This document shows, one piece after another, positions 1-6,900 of a stretch of DNA of 7,238 nucleotides (position 1 is its first letter; each line of letters opens with the position of its first letter). The position numbers and the translations under genes were made by a program. The notes beneath the pieces were generated by a model. It saw nothing but the letters and a program-made list of their open reading frames with translations. It had not been told where the DNA came from and did no database searches. The DNA lies in the NCBI GenBank assembly GCA_031257595.1, contig JAIROH010000044.1:1-7238 (forward strand), in the 5' to 3' direction. Origin of the DNA: Treponema sp. GTDB taxonomy: Bacteria; Spirochaetota; Spirochaetia; Treponematales; Breznakiellaceae.

Positions 1-14
1 ACCTTTATTCGAAA

Positions 15-90
15 GTCTGGTTTAATACCCCGGAGTTCTGCTCCGGCTGAAACAAAGCAACACTTACAAAAATTTGGTATTAAACCAGAC
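15..90. repeat. Nested palindrome: 15-bp inverted repeat around a GC hairpin
   Basis: GTCTGGTTTAATACC at 15-29 is perfectly inverted at 76-90 (GGTATTAAACCAGAC). Inside the left part, CCGGAG (30-35) and CTCCGG (41-46) form a second perfect stem with loop TTCTG, directly abutting the outer arm. The rest of the interior (47-75) is unstructured and A-rich. GGTATTA occurs again at 91-97, right after the right arm. No T-run follows on the plus strand, so a simple terminator is unlikely. A small non-coding repeat of the REP/MITE kind fits better, but no second full copy is in the window and no target-site duplication was identified. Confidence 0.6.
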
Positions 91-108
91 GGTATTATAA
101 ACTTCCTA

Positions 109-128
109 TCGAACGAGCATCCGTTCGA
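109..128. repeat. Short hairpin, 7-bp stem
   Basis: TCGAACG (109-115) and CGTTCGA (122-128) form a perfect 7-bp stem with a 6-base loop (AGCATC). No T-run follows. Its function is unknown; it is one of a row of stems between 15 and 375. Confidence 0.45.
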
Positions 129-151
129 ACTAAGGCAATGCTAAGGATATC

Positions 152-168
152 GTGGAGCTCTGCTCCGC
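152..168. repeat. GC hairpin sharing its core with the one at 30-46
   Basis: GTGGAGC (152-158) pairs with GCTCCGC (162-168) with one G-T wobble and loop TCT. The core GGAGCTCTGCTCCG (154-167) matches GGAGTTCTGCTCCG at 32-45 in 13 of 14 bases, so the same hairpin motif occurs twice within about 120 bases. It also overlaps a perfect 10-bp palindrome, CTCCGCGGAG (163-172). The recurrence suggests a family of dispersed palindromic units rather than chance. Confidence 0.5.
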
Positions 169-212
169 GGAGGCTCATCTGTTGAATACGATCTTGTTGA
201 AATCTGTATTTG

Positions 213-375
213 TCAGAACACTAGCAGTTTGTCGCACTTGTGCGTAAAACCGTATAAAAAATCACGAAAGTGAATTTTTATACCATGCAAACTGCCAAAG
301 GAACCCGTAAATCGGGATATTTTTGCATAAGTATGCAAAAATATCCACAAGTGCAACAGGCTCCTAGAGTTTTGG
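213..375. repeat. Compound palindromic element with two internal long hairpins
   Basis: The outer arms 213-242 and 346-375 are inverted repeats: pairing position i with 588-i gives 23 Watson-Crick pairs, 4 G-T pairs and 3 mismatches over 30. Two strong hairpins lie inside. One is 252-265/270-283, 13 of 14 paired and closed by a GAAA tetraloop. The other is 315-329/332-346, a perfect 15-bp stem. The left arm also contains the small palindrome CGCACTTGTGCG (233-244), and GCAGTTTG (224-231) is inverted at 288-295, giving an alternative fold. On the minus strand the element begins about 12 bases after the MCP relic's stop. It could be a MITE-like insertion, a structured RNA, or an elaborate terminator. 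No protein is encoded. The sequence shows the structure directly; any function is inference. Confidence 0.6.
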
Positions 376-387
376 GATTGGCTCTTC

Positions 388-1024
388 TCATTTCACCTTG
401 AACTTTGAAACCTCGCCGAGCAACGTTTCAATTTGATTTTTGTTGTTTATGCTGATGTCGTTGACGTGGTTCACCGCGCTGTCGATCTGATCCGCCCCGG
501 CGGCCATTTCATTCATGCCGTTTGTTATGCCGTCGGTCAGCTCCTCAAGGGTTTTGCTTTCCATGATAACCTGGCAGCTTCCGTCAAGCATGACCTGGGC
601 GCCGCTTTTGACTTCCACAGTGATCTCATTCAGGCTGCTTACCGCTTCGAGAATGTTTTTGCTTCCCGTTCCCTGTTCTTCCATGGCGTTGCGGACATTG
701 GTTTCCTGATCCGTTACCGCCTGCACGCCTTCGCCTATGACCTCGAATTTCTGCAGTACCGCGTCGGTTGATGACGACTGCGAAACACAGTCCGTCTGTT
801 TTTGAACCTGGCCGTTCAGGGCTTCAAGGGATTTCTCGATGCTAAAAGGAACGGAGTAATAATTGATCATCAAAAGAACCGAAGGTATCCGTTTCGGACT
901 GCCTCATGTCTTTTCCAATCCGGCCCGGATCGGCGTGGGCGGCGAGGATAACACCGGCCAGTATACCGATGCCGATTATGTTTAAAACACTGATAATAAC
1001 GACAAGACGAACCCCGATTTTCAT
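388..1024 (-). pseudogene. Methyl-accepting chemotaxis protein, degraded remnant
   Basis: The ATG at 1024 is preceded by a good ribosome site (GAGGTG, about 5 bases upstream) and opens an MCP-like N-terminus with one hydrophobic membrane segment (about residues 7-29). This frame stops at 842 after 60 codons. The reading continues in a different frame, overlapping at 842-873, with EKSLEALNGQVQKQT and then the C-terminal arm of an MCP signalling domain. That arm includes EEQGTGSKNILEAV (about 640-681), MNEMAAGADQI and the end EVSKFKVK followed by TGA. The ligand-binding region, HAMP domain, second membrane segment and the conserved tip (AMNAAIEAAHAGE type) are missing. CVSQSS seems to be joined straight to STDAVLQKF near 775, so the hairpin tip was lost. 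Intact MCPs are usually 500 residues or more; only about 212 codons remain. At least two deletions plus a frameshift make an active receptor very unlikely. A short product from an internal start cannot be excluded. Confidence 0.85.
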
Positions 1025-1087
1025 AAATCACCTCTTTTTTTTAATGGAGTTGTTCGATAACTTCATGTAATCTTGCGGAGCAAATTT

Positions 1088-1116
1088 ATCGTATCTTGTT
1101 TTATTTCCGGTGTCAA
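1088..1116 (-). promoter_or_regulatory. Sigma-70 promoter for the MCP relic
   Basis: Read on the minus strand, TTGACA (1116-1111) is followed by 17 bases and TACGAT (1093-1088), a perfect -35 box at ideal spacing with a 5 of 6 -10 box. The TGA stop of aroA (1115-1113) lies inside the -35 box. Transcription should begin near 1081, leaving a leader of about 57 bases before the ATG at 1024. The promoter looks intact although the gene it serves is broken. Confidence 0.65.
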
Positions 1117-2543
1117 CGCGAACGCAAATTATACGCCGGTTCCAAAAGTTCCAGAAAGCCCGGATACGTTACCCCGGCCGCCTCGGCGCCTTCAATTTCC
1201 ACAGGCCCCCCGGCTCCCAGCGCCGCGCAGGCCAGGGCCATCACGACCCTGTGGTCGCCGTGGCCCGAAAGCCGGACGGCTTCTCCGCGCCGAAACCCTT
1301 TCCGGGTTTCGGACAGCCCGCGGGGATTACCGTGTATGACAAGGCCGTCCGGCTTTTCCGTACATGTTACGCCGAGTTTGGCCAGCTCCGCGGCCATTAC
1401 CGCTATCCGGTCGGTTTCCTTGATCCGGGCATGGGCGGCGTTAACAAGTTCGGTTACTCCTTCCGCGTAAGCGCCCAGGGCGGCCATTACCGGCAGCATG
1501 TCGGGCGTGGCGTTCAGGTCGAAAACCCCGCCGCGAAGCGGGCCGGACCGTGAAACGTTAAGCCGCCGGCCGCCGGCCGAGGTATCCGGCCCGCCCGGCC
1601 GGGAAGGTTTGTCCAAGCGATCGGACAAACTTTCCCACTGTACGTCACAGCCCATACGGGAAAGGTATTCAAAAAAAACCTTGTCGCCCTGGGTGTCGTC
1701 CGGGTCAAGGCCAAGCAGGGTAATCCGGCCCCCGCTTATGACGGCGGCGGCGGCGGGAAAAGCCGCGGACGAAAAGTCTCCCGGAACGGGACCGTTTATG
1801 GCTTTGTAGGAGGCGCCGCCCGTGATCCGGAACCGGGAAAAGTCCGGGGCACAGGCGACAAGCGGCGCGGTTCCGGTTTTATCACAATCGCAAAGTCCCT
1901 GGGCCTTGAGGTATGACAACGTCATTTCGACATACGGTTTTTCGTTCAACAGAGGCACTTCTATTTCGGTGACGGCCGTGGCCAAAGGGGAAGCGATGAG
2001 CAGCGCCGAAAGGTACTGGCTTGTAGGGCAGGAAATCCGCGCTTTCCCGCCTTTCCAGGGGCCGCGTACGGTAATGGGCGTACAGCCGTTTTTTGATTCG
2101 ACCGTAACGCCCAGGCTGCCAAGGGCTTCCAAAAGCGGCGCGGCGCCGCGCCGGGCGATCTGGTCGTCCCCGGTAAAGGTGACGGGAACGGAAAAAAGGG
2201 AAGCGGCCGCGAGACCGAGAAACAGCGTTGTGCCGGAATTGCCCACGTCAACGGTCAGGTTCCGGCCGTGCGCCGGATCCGCGCACGGAACGTCCGCGGG
2301 CGGAGGACAGCCGCGTACCGTGCAGGCGGCGAGGTTTCCGCCGTCGCGGATTTCCTCAATTTCCGCACCAAGTATTTTACAGGCGGAAACGCAGGATCGC
2401 CCGTCAAGGGAATCAAGGGGATTTTCTATATACGATTTTCCTTCGGTAAGCGAAGCCATAACAAGCCGCCTGATCGTATGCGACTTCGACGCCGGGACCC
2501 GGACGCGGCCGCCGAATACACGCGGGCTGATGCATACGCGCAT
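1113..2543 (-). CDS. aroA: 3-phosphoshikimate 1-carboxyvinyltransferase (EPSP synthase)
   Basis: This cytoplasmic enzyme of the shikimate pathway joins phosphoenolpyruvate (PEP) to shikimate 3-phosphate to give EPSP, the precursor of chorismate. The 476 residues show the family signatures in order. These are VPASKSHTIRR (K20, S21, R25), GNSGTT (101-106), RR131-132, PTSQYLSALL (S175, Q176), EKPYVEMT (Y204), PGDFSSAAF (D256), TPDMLPVMAAL (catalytic Asp, D348), KETDR (375-379), GDHR (R432) and YPGF (460-463). It is longer than the usual roughly 430 residues, mainly through a Gly/Arg/Ser-rich insertion at about 306-338. Two positions are unusual. F108 stands where E. coli has R100 (GTAMRP versus GTTLFL), and V458 stands where PEP-binding K411 is expected (AKTFPDYF versus GVTYPGF). 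The start is 2 bases after the upstream stop and has no strong ribosome site of its own, which suggests translational coupling. Family assignment is firm; normal activity is less so. Confidence 0.93.
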   Translation of the reverse strand: MRVCISPRVFGGRVRVPASKSHTIRRLVMASLTEGKSYIENPLDSLDGRSCVSACKILGAEIEEIRDGGNLAACTVRGCPPPADVPCADPAHGRNLTVDVGNSGTTLFLGLAAASLFSVPVTFTGDDQIARRGAAPLLEALGSLGVTVESKNGCTPITVRGPWKGGKARISCPTSQYLSALLIASPLATAVTEIEVPLLNEKPYVEMTLSYLKAQGLCDCDKTGTAPLVACAPDFSRFRITGGASYKAINGPVPGDFSSAAFPAAAAVISGGRITLLGLDPDDTQGDKVFFEYLSRMGCDVQWESLSDRLDKPSRPGGPDTSAGGRRLNVSRSGPLRGGVFDLNATPDMLPVMAALGAYAEGVTELVNAAHARIKETDRIAVMAAELAKLGVTCTEKPDGLVIHGNPRGLSETRKGFRRGEAVRLSGHGDHRVVMALACAALGAGGPVEIEGAEAAGVTYPGFLELLEPAYNLRSR

Positions 2544-2545
2544 TA

Positions 2546-3844
2546 CTATATGTTTTCCCAGCGGTTTTGTATTGCCGCCGCGGTATCTTCCGGGCTCCGG
2601 CCTTCAAACATACGTTTAAGTTCCTCATAAATAACCGCGTTAAGTTTTCTTGTCCGGCCTGTTCCGTAGAGTTCCCGTACCATTTCACCGGCGTCGTACA
2701 TATCATAGGCCTTGGAATAGTAGGGATCGGCGTTGATAAGCTCGGGGTTCCTGCTCCCGTTTCCCGGTATGGCAAAAGCTCCGGCGGCAAGCTGTGAAGC
2801 GTGTTCCAGGAGGAACACGATAAATTCCGCCGCTTCTTCCTGCTTTTCGCTTTCGGCGCCGATTCCGGCGTACCAGCTCGAAAGGGCAAAAACGGGCTTG
2901 CCCACATACAGCGCGGGTCCGGGTATCGTAGTGATGCTGAAATCCTGTTTCATCTGTTCCCGCAGTTTTTTTACATCCGAAACGGATCCAATCATCATTC
3001 CCGCTTTTCCTTCGATAAAGATATCGAGCCTGGCCTCTTCGTCCGTGCCGAAAAAATCAGGATAAAGATACGGTTTAAGCTGATTGAGGAACGCAAGGGA
3101 TTCGGCTACCTGTTTCGATCCAAAATCAAACGTATCTCCGTCCTGGATACCGGCGGACCAGATCCACGAGAGGATGTGGCGGCTTATGCCAAATGAATTT
3201 TCTTCGCCCAGGGCAAGAACGGCGCCATAGATTCCCTGTTCCGGTTTTGTGATTGCCTGAACATAGGAAAGAAATTCGGTCTGGTTTTTCGGGGGCCTGT
3301 CAAAGCCGGCGTCCCTGAGCAGTTCAATATTGTAAAAAAGGGGATTGATAAAAGAAATAACCGGCAGCGCCCGGTTTTCCGTTTCTCCGGGGGAACCCGG
3401 CGGCAAAGAATCCCAGGGGCTGTAGGGTGATTTTTTCCGGAACAGTTCTTCGTCAAGCGCGGCGAGGCCGCAGCCGGGATCGTCGGTCCAGCCGCCTTCA
3501 ACGCTGAATATGTCCGCGCTTCGCCGTTTCTTTCCCCGTACCTGTTCCTCCGCGCCGGAAAGTACGGCTTTGATCTCCTGGCGGCTTTTCTTTTCCAGCT
3601 GTACCTTGATGCCGGGATGTTCTTCCTCGAAGTCTTTTACCAGCTTTTCAAGAACGCCTGTTTCAAGCTCGTCTTCCCACCATTGGGCAAAGACCAGGGT
3701 GTTTCCTTTGCCCGGAACGCCGGTCAACAGATAAAACAGCAGGAGCCCGGCGGCCGCGATAACGGCCCACAGCCAAAGCATATTGTCCGAGGAAGAAAGC
3801 GCTTTTTGTGTTTTCCCGGCAAACTGTTTAAGCTTTTTTAGCAT
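2546..3844 (-). CDS. Membrane-anchored family 1 extracellular solute-binding protein
   Basis: This is a 432-residue periplasmic binding protein of the ABC-importer family 1 type (sugar-binding or related). The start at 3844 has GAGG five bases upstream. A charged N-terminus of about 20 residues (MLKKLKQFAGK...) is followed by one hydrophobic segment (about 22-41, LWLWAVIAAAGLLLFYLLTG). There is no lipobox cysteine or clear signal-peptidase site, so it probably stays anchored by this segment. Family features follow: FAQWWEDELETGVLEKLVKDF (from residue 52, shortened here to FAQWWEDELETGVLEKLV), HPGIKVQLE (76-84), ADIFSVEGGWT (110-120), a FYNIELLRDAGFDRPP stretch (about 160-175), FIEGKAGMMIGS (266-277) and a C-terminal AAEFIVFLLEHA helix. 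No permease or ATPase gene is nearby; it is followed directly by aroA. The ligand cannot be told from sequence. An orphan importer component or a sensor partner are both possible. Confidence 0.85.
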   Translation of the reverse strand: MLKKLKQFAGKTQKALSSSDNMLWLWAVIAAAGLLLFYLLTGVPGKGNTLVFAQWWEDELETGVLEKLVKDFEEEHPGIKVQLEKKSRQEIKAVLSGAEEQVRGKKRRSADIFSVEGGWTDDPGCGLAALDEELFRKKSPYSPWDSLPPGSPGETENRALPVISFINPLFYNIELLRDAGFDRPPKNQTEFLSYVQAITKPEQGIYGAVLALGEENSFGISRHILSWIWSAGIQDGDTFDFGSKQVAESLAFLNQLKPYLYPDFFGTDEEARLDIFIEGKAGMMIGSVSDVKKLREQMKQDFSITTIPGPALYVGKPVFALSSWYAGIGAESEKQEEAAEFIVFLLEHASQLAAGAFAIPGNGSRNPELINADPYYSKAYDMYDAGEMVRELYGTGRTRKLNAVIYEELKRMFEGRSPEDTAAAIQNRWENI

Positions 3845-3878
3845 TATAACCTCGACTTGCTTTCACCTTTTCGGTTAC

Positions 3879-3906
3879 ATTGTAGTTATGTTTAGCTTTT
3901 TGAAAA
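3879..3906 (-). promoter_or_regulatory. Possible promoter for the binding protein-aroA operon
   Basis: On the minus strand, TTTTCA (3906-3901), a 16-base spacer and TACAAT (3884-3879) lie about 35 bases before the ATG at 3844. The -10 box matches 5 of 6 and the -35 box 4 of 6. The -35 box lies inside the first codons of the divergent TPR gene. The shared intergenic gap is only 43 bases, so the promoters of the two genes must overlap or lie within each other's coding sequence. No convincing -35/-10 pair was found for the plus-strand gene; TATAAC at 3845-3850 is a weak -10 candidate. Confidence 0.35.
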
Positions 3907-6900
3907 GGCTTTTCGGTTTTTTTTCACCGGAAAAACGTGAAATCGATCCCGATGAAATTATCGAAGAACAGTGGATCGCCGATTTTGGGGCGAAGGAGTC
4001 CCGGTTCCGCTTTACCATTACATCAGAAAATTCATACCGCGCCTACCTGCGAAAACTGCAATCCGCCGAAGACGGAAAAGAAAAACCTGTTTTGGCGTTG
4101 AACCTGTTAAAAACAGGCTGTATCGCCTGGACCGAAGATCCGCTTTACCGTTACCGGGACCTGGTAATCCGGGGAACCATACGAATCGATCCGGGGGGAG
4201 GATACGGCGCCGCCGGGTTTATGTTCCATGTCGTGGACGAAAACACATACTACATGGCGCTGGTTTCAAACAGGGGTTATTTCCGCCTGGATCTGGTACG
4301 GAACCGTACGCCGCTGGCCCTGGTGGGCTGGACGGAAGCTCCGGGGCTGACGCACACGGAAGAATCCCTGCCCGTGGAGTTTGAGCTTGAGATCGTTTCA
4401 TACGGGACGAGAACGCTTGTCCTTGTTAACGGCGAATGGGCCGCGGAGATAAACGATCCTTCCCTGAGCGAAGGCCGCATTGCCTTTTGCGCGGCCAGTT
4501 ACGAGGGGCCGGATCAGGCTTTCCGGGAACGTTCCGGCGAACGGCCCAGCGTTGAAGCCCTGCTTTCGGCGTTCAGCCTTGACTCCCGCATAGGGGAAGT
4601 AAGCGCCAGATACAATGAGGTTTCCGGCGCGCCGGAAAACAGGATACGTCTCGCGGAAACTTTTGCCGCCATGGGCCAGGCTAATCCGGCCCTTGTCCAG
4701 ATCCGCAAAGCCTGGGAAAGCCGCCTTGAGGCCGGAACCAATCCGGCGCGGCTGCCGGGGGAACTTCTTCTGGGGGCAAAGCTCGCCCTGGCCCTGGAAT
4801 TGTGGGACGAAGCGGAAAGCTGCGTTGAGGAGGGGCTCTCCGCCGGGGATGAGACGGGGGAATTTCGTAATTTGAAAGCCGGCCTCCTTTATTCCCGGGG
4901 CGCGTACCGGAAGCTTCTTTCCTGGGCGGAAGAAACCGGTGAACGGCCCTCCGCCGATCCGGCCGCGTTTTACAATCTGCTTGGACACGCTTTTTTTCAT
5001 TTGGAAAAATACGAAGAAGCGGCGAAGGCCTATGATCGCGCCTGTGCGGAAGGGGGGGATGAAAGCAAAAACGGCTTCGCGGCAAAAAACGCCGCCGGCG
5101 CGTGGGAACTTTTGGGCGACAGGGAAAAGGCCCTCGATCGCTATATCAAGGCGGGCCGTATTTTTCTCGATCAAAATTACTATGAAGAACTCGCCCTCCT
5201 TGTTCCAAAGCTCCGCCTTTTTGGCGCCGGCGATTGGGAAGCCCGCGCCCTTGTCGGCAAATGGGCCTTCGGTATAGAGAACTGGGAAGAAGCGGAAACG
5301 GAACTGGAAACGGCGGAAGAACTCCGAAAAGCCCCCAGGGTTCCGCCGCCTGAATCCGGGGGGGAACACGGCGCGAAACCGAAGCCCGATCCGGCTGTTT
5401 TTTATCTCCAGGCGCTTCTCCTTATACGAAAAGACAGGCGGAAAGAAGCTTTGCCGCTGCTTGAAAAGGCGGTAAAGTACGCCCCGGATTATCCGCTTTT
5501 CCGTTTTCGCCTGGCGGAAAACCGTTTTTTGCTTCTGGAAAAGTCCGGCGTCAAACTGGCCGCCGAAGATCCGGCAATGAAGGCGAATATCGAGGCGGCG
5601 CTTGCCATAAGCCGGGATGAAGGAGAAAGCTACGGCTGGGTTCATAACTTTGCCGCCCAGCTTGATCTGAACCGGGGTAACCTTACCGGGGCCGAAGACC
5701 ATCTTGAAAAGGCCGCTTCGGTTTTGGGGGAAGTACCGGCGGTTCTGGTCAACCGCGCCGTCGCCTTCTACCTGGGCGGCAAGCTGGACAGGGCCCTCGC
5801 GCTGCTGGAAAGCGGCGCGGAAGACCCGGAAGGGCTTATGGCAAACTGCGCGGGGAACCTGCTTGTCCGCGCCGGCCGTTTTGAGGAAGCGGATCAGTTT
5901 TACAAAAAGGCGATTGCCGCCGCGCCGAAAAATCAGCAGTACCGTTTTAACCGGGCTTCCTGCCTTGTGGAAATGGCCCGTTACGGAGAGGCCGACGCAG
6001 TGCTTACGAGTTTTCCGGGCGGAACTTCTTCACCGGAGATCCTTGAGCTTATCGCTTTTGTGGCCGCGAAAAAAGGCGAATACCGGCGCGCCGAAACAGC
6101 CTCCCGGGCGGCTCTGGAAATCAACCCGGAACACGCTCCGTCCCTGCTTCACCTTGGCTGGAGCTGCGCGGCGGGCGGCCGCTGGGAAGAGGTTGAACGG
6201 ATCCTGGAACGGCTTGACGATCTGGAATTAAATGAGGAAATGTCCAGGGGAAAAGACGACCTGGACGCATGGATGGAAGAAGCCACAACCCGCCTTGTCG
6301 CCTGCGCTTGCTGCGGAATCGAATGGCGGGTACGGAAAAACCCCGAACCGGTGCCTCCGCTCCGGCTCTACGCGATGCCGCCGGACGATATGCCCGCCGG
6401 AACCTGTCCCGCCTGCGGTAAATCCTACTGCGTCGGCTGTCGTAAAGACGCCCTTGACGACGCCGGCCGTTTTACCTGCCCGGAATGCGGGAAAGTCCTC
6501 AAGCTAAGCGATGAAGGCGTAAAAGAACTTATTTATATATGGGCTGAAGAAAACATACCCCGTGAAAAGAAACAGCCGAAAAAGAAAAGCGGGCCGGCCT
6601 CACCTGAGCCCGTCCAGCCTGAGCCCGTCCAGCCGGAGCCGGAAAGCGCCGCGCCGCCTTCCGCCGAACCGTCCGCTTCCGGGCCGACGGACGCCGCACA
6701 GACCGAACAGGCAGAAACAGAGCCTGCCGCAACGGCCGCGCCGGAAACAGAGCCTGCCGTAACGGCCGCGCCGGAAACATCTGAAAAGCCCGAAACGGAA
6801 GCCGCCCCGCCGGAGCCGGAAAACGCCGCGCCGCCTTCCGTTGAGCCGTCCGCGTCCGGGCCGGTGGACGCCGAACAGACCGAACAGACCGAACAGACCG

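Larger units (their letters stand above)
1..387. other. Intergenic region rich in palindromes, no gene seen
   Basis: No convincing reading frame is seen on either strand; stops are frequent and no frame resembles a known protein. Much of the length is taken up by inverted repeats, listed separately (15-90, 109-128, 152-168, 213-375). Base composition is more AT-rich than in the flanking genes. The region lies directly downstream of the MCP relic on the minus strand. It may be a landing zone for small repeat elements, or a transcription-termination zone. What lies left of position 1 cannot be seen. Confidence 0.7.

Noticed and set aside
4..13. TTTATTCGAA shared with the palindrome at 7084-7119 (read on the minus strand)
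   Set aside because: A 10-base AT-rich match is too short to claim a second copy, and the left edge cuts off any partner arm.
221..375. CRISPR-like array or tRNA in the left intergenic region
   Set aside because: The repeats are inverted rather than regularly spaced direct repeats, and no acceptor stem or anticodon arm with tRNA-invariant bases could be drawn.
930..960. AAHA in the MCP relic as a leftover of the conserved AAIEAAHAGE tip
   Set aside because: It directly follows the N-terminal membrane segment, and the residues after it (DPGRIGKDMRQ) do not match the tip closely enough; chance is more likely.
1822..2619. 265-codon open frame on the plus strand across aroA
   Set aside because: It is antisense to the well-supported EPSP synthase motifs, runs past the gene boundary into the binding-protein gene, and has a low-complexity Arg/Pro/Ser-rich product.
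3783..3887. Upstream extension of the TPR protein by 35 residues
   Set aside because: The extra stretch overlaps the divergent binding-protein gene and reads as unstructured Cys/Phe/Ser-rich sequence. The ATG at 3888 starts a plausible N-terminus.
4398..5702. 434-codon open frame on the minus strand inside the TPR gene
   Set aside because: It lies wholly antisense to a gene with clear TPR repeats. Its product is rich in Phe, Arg, Gly and Lys with no recognisable domain, as expected from the mirror of GC-biased Glu/Ala/Leu codons.
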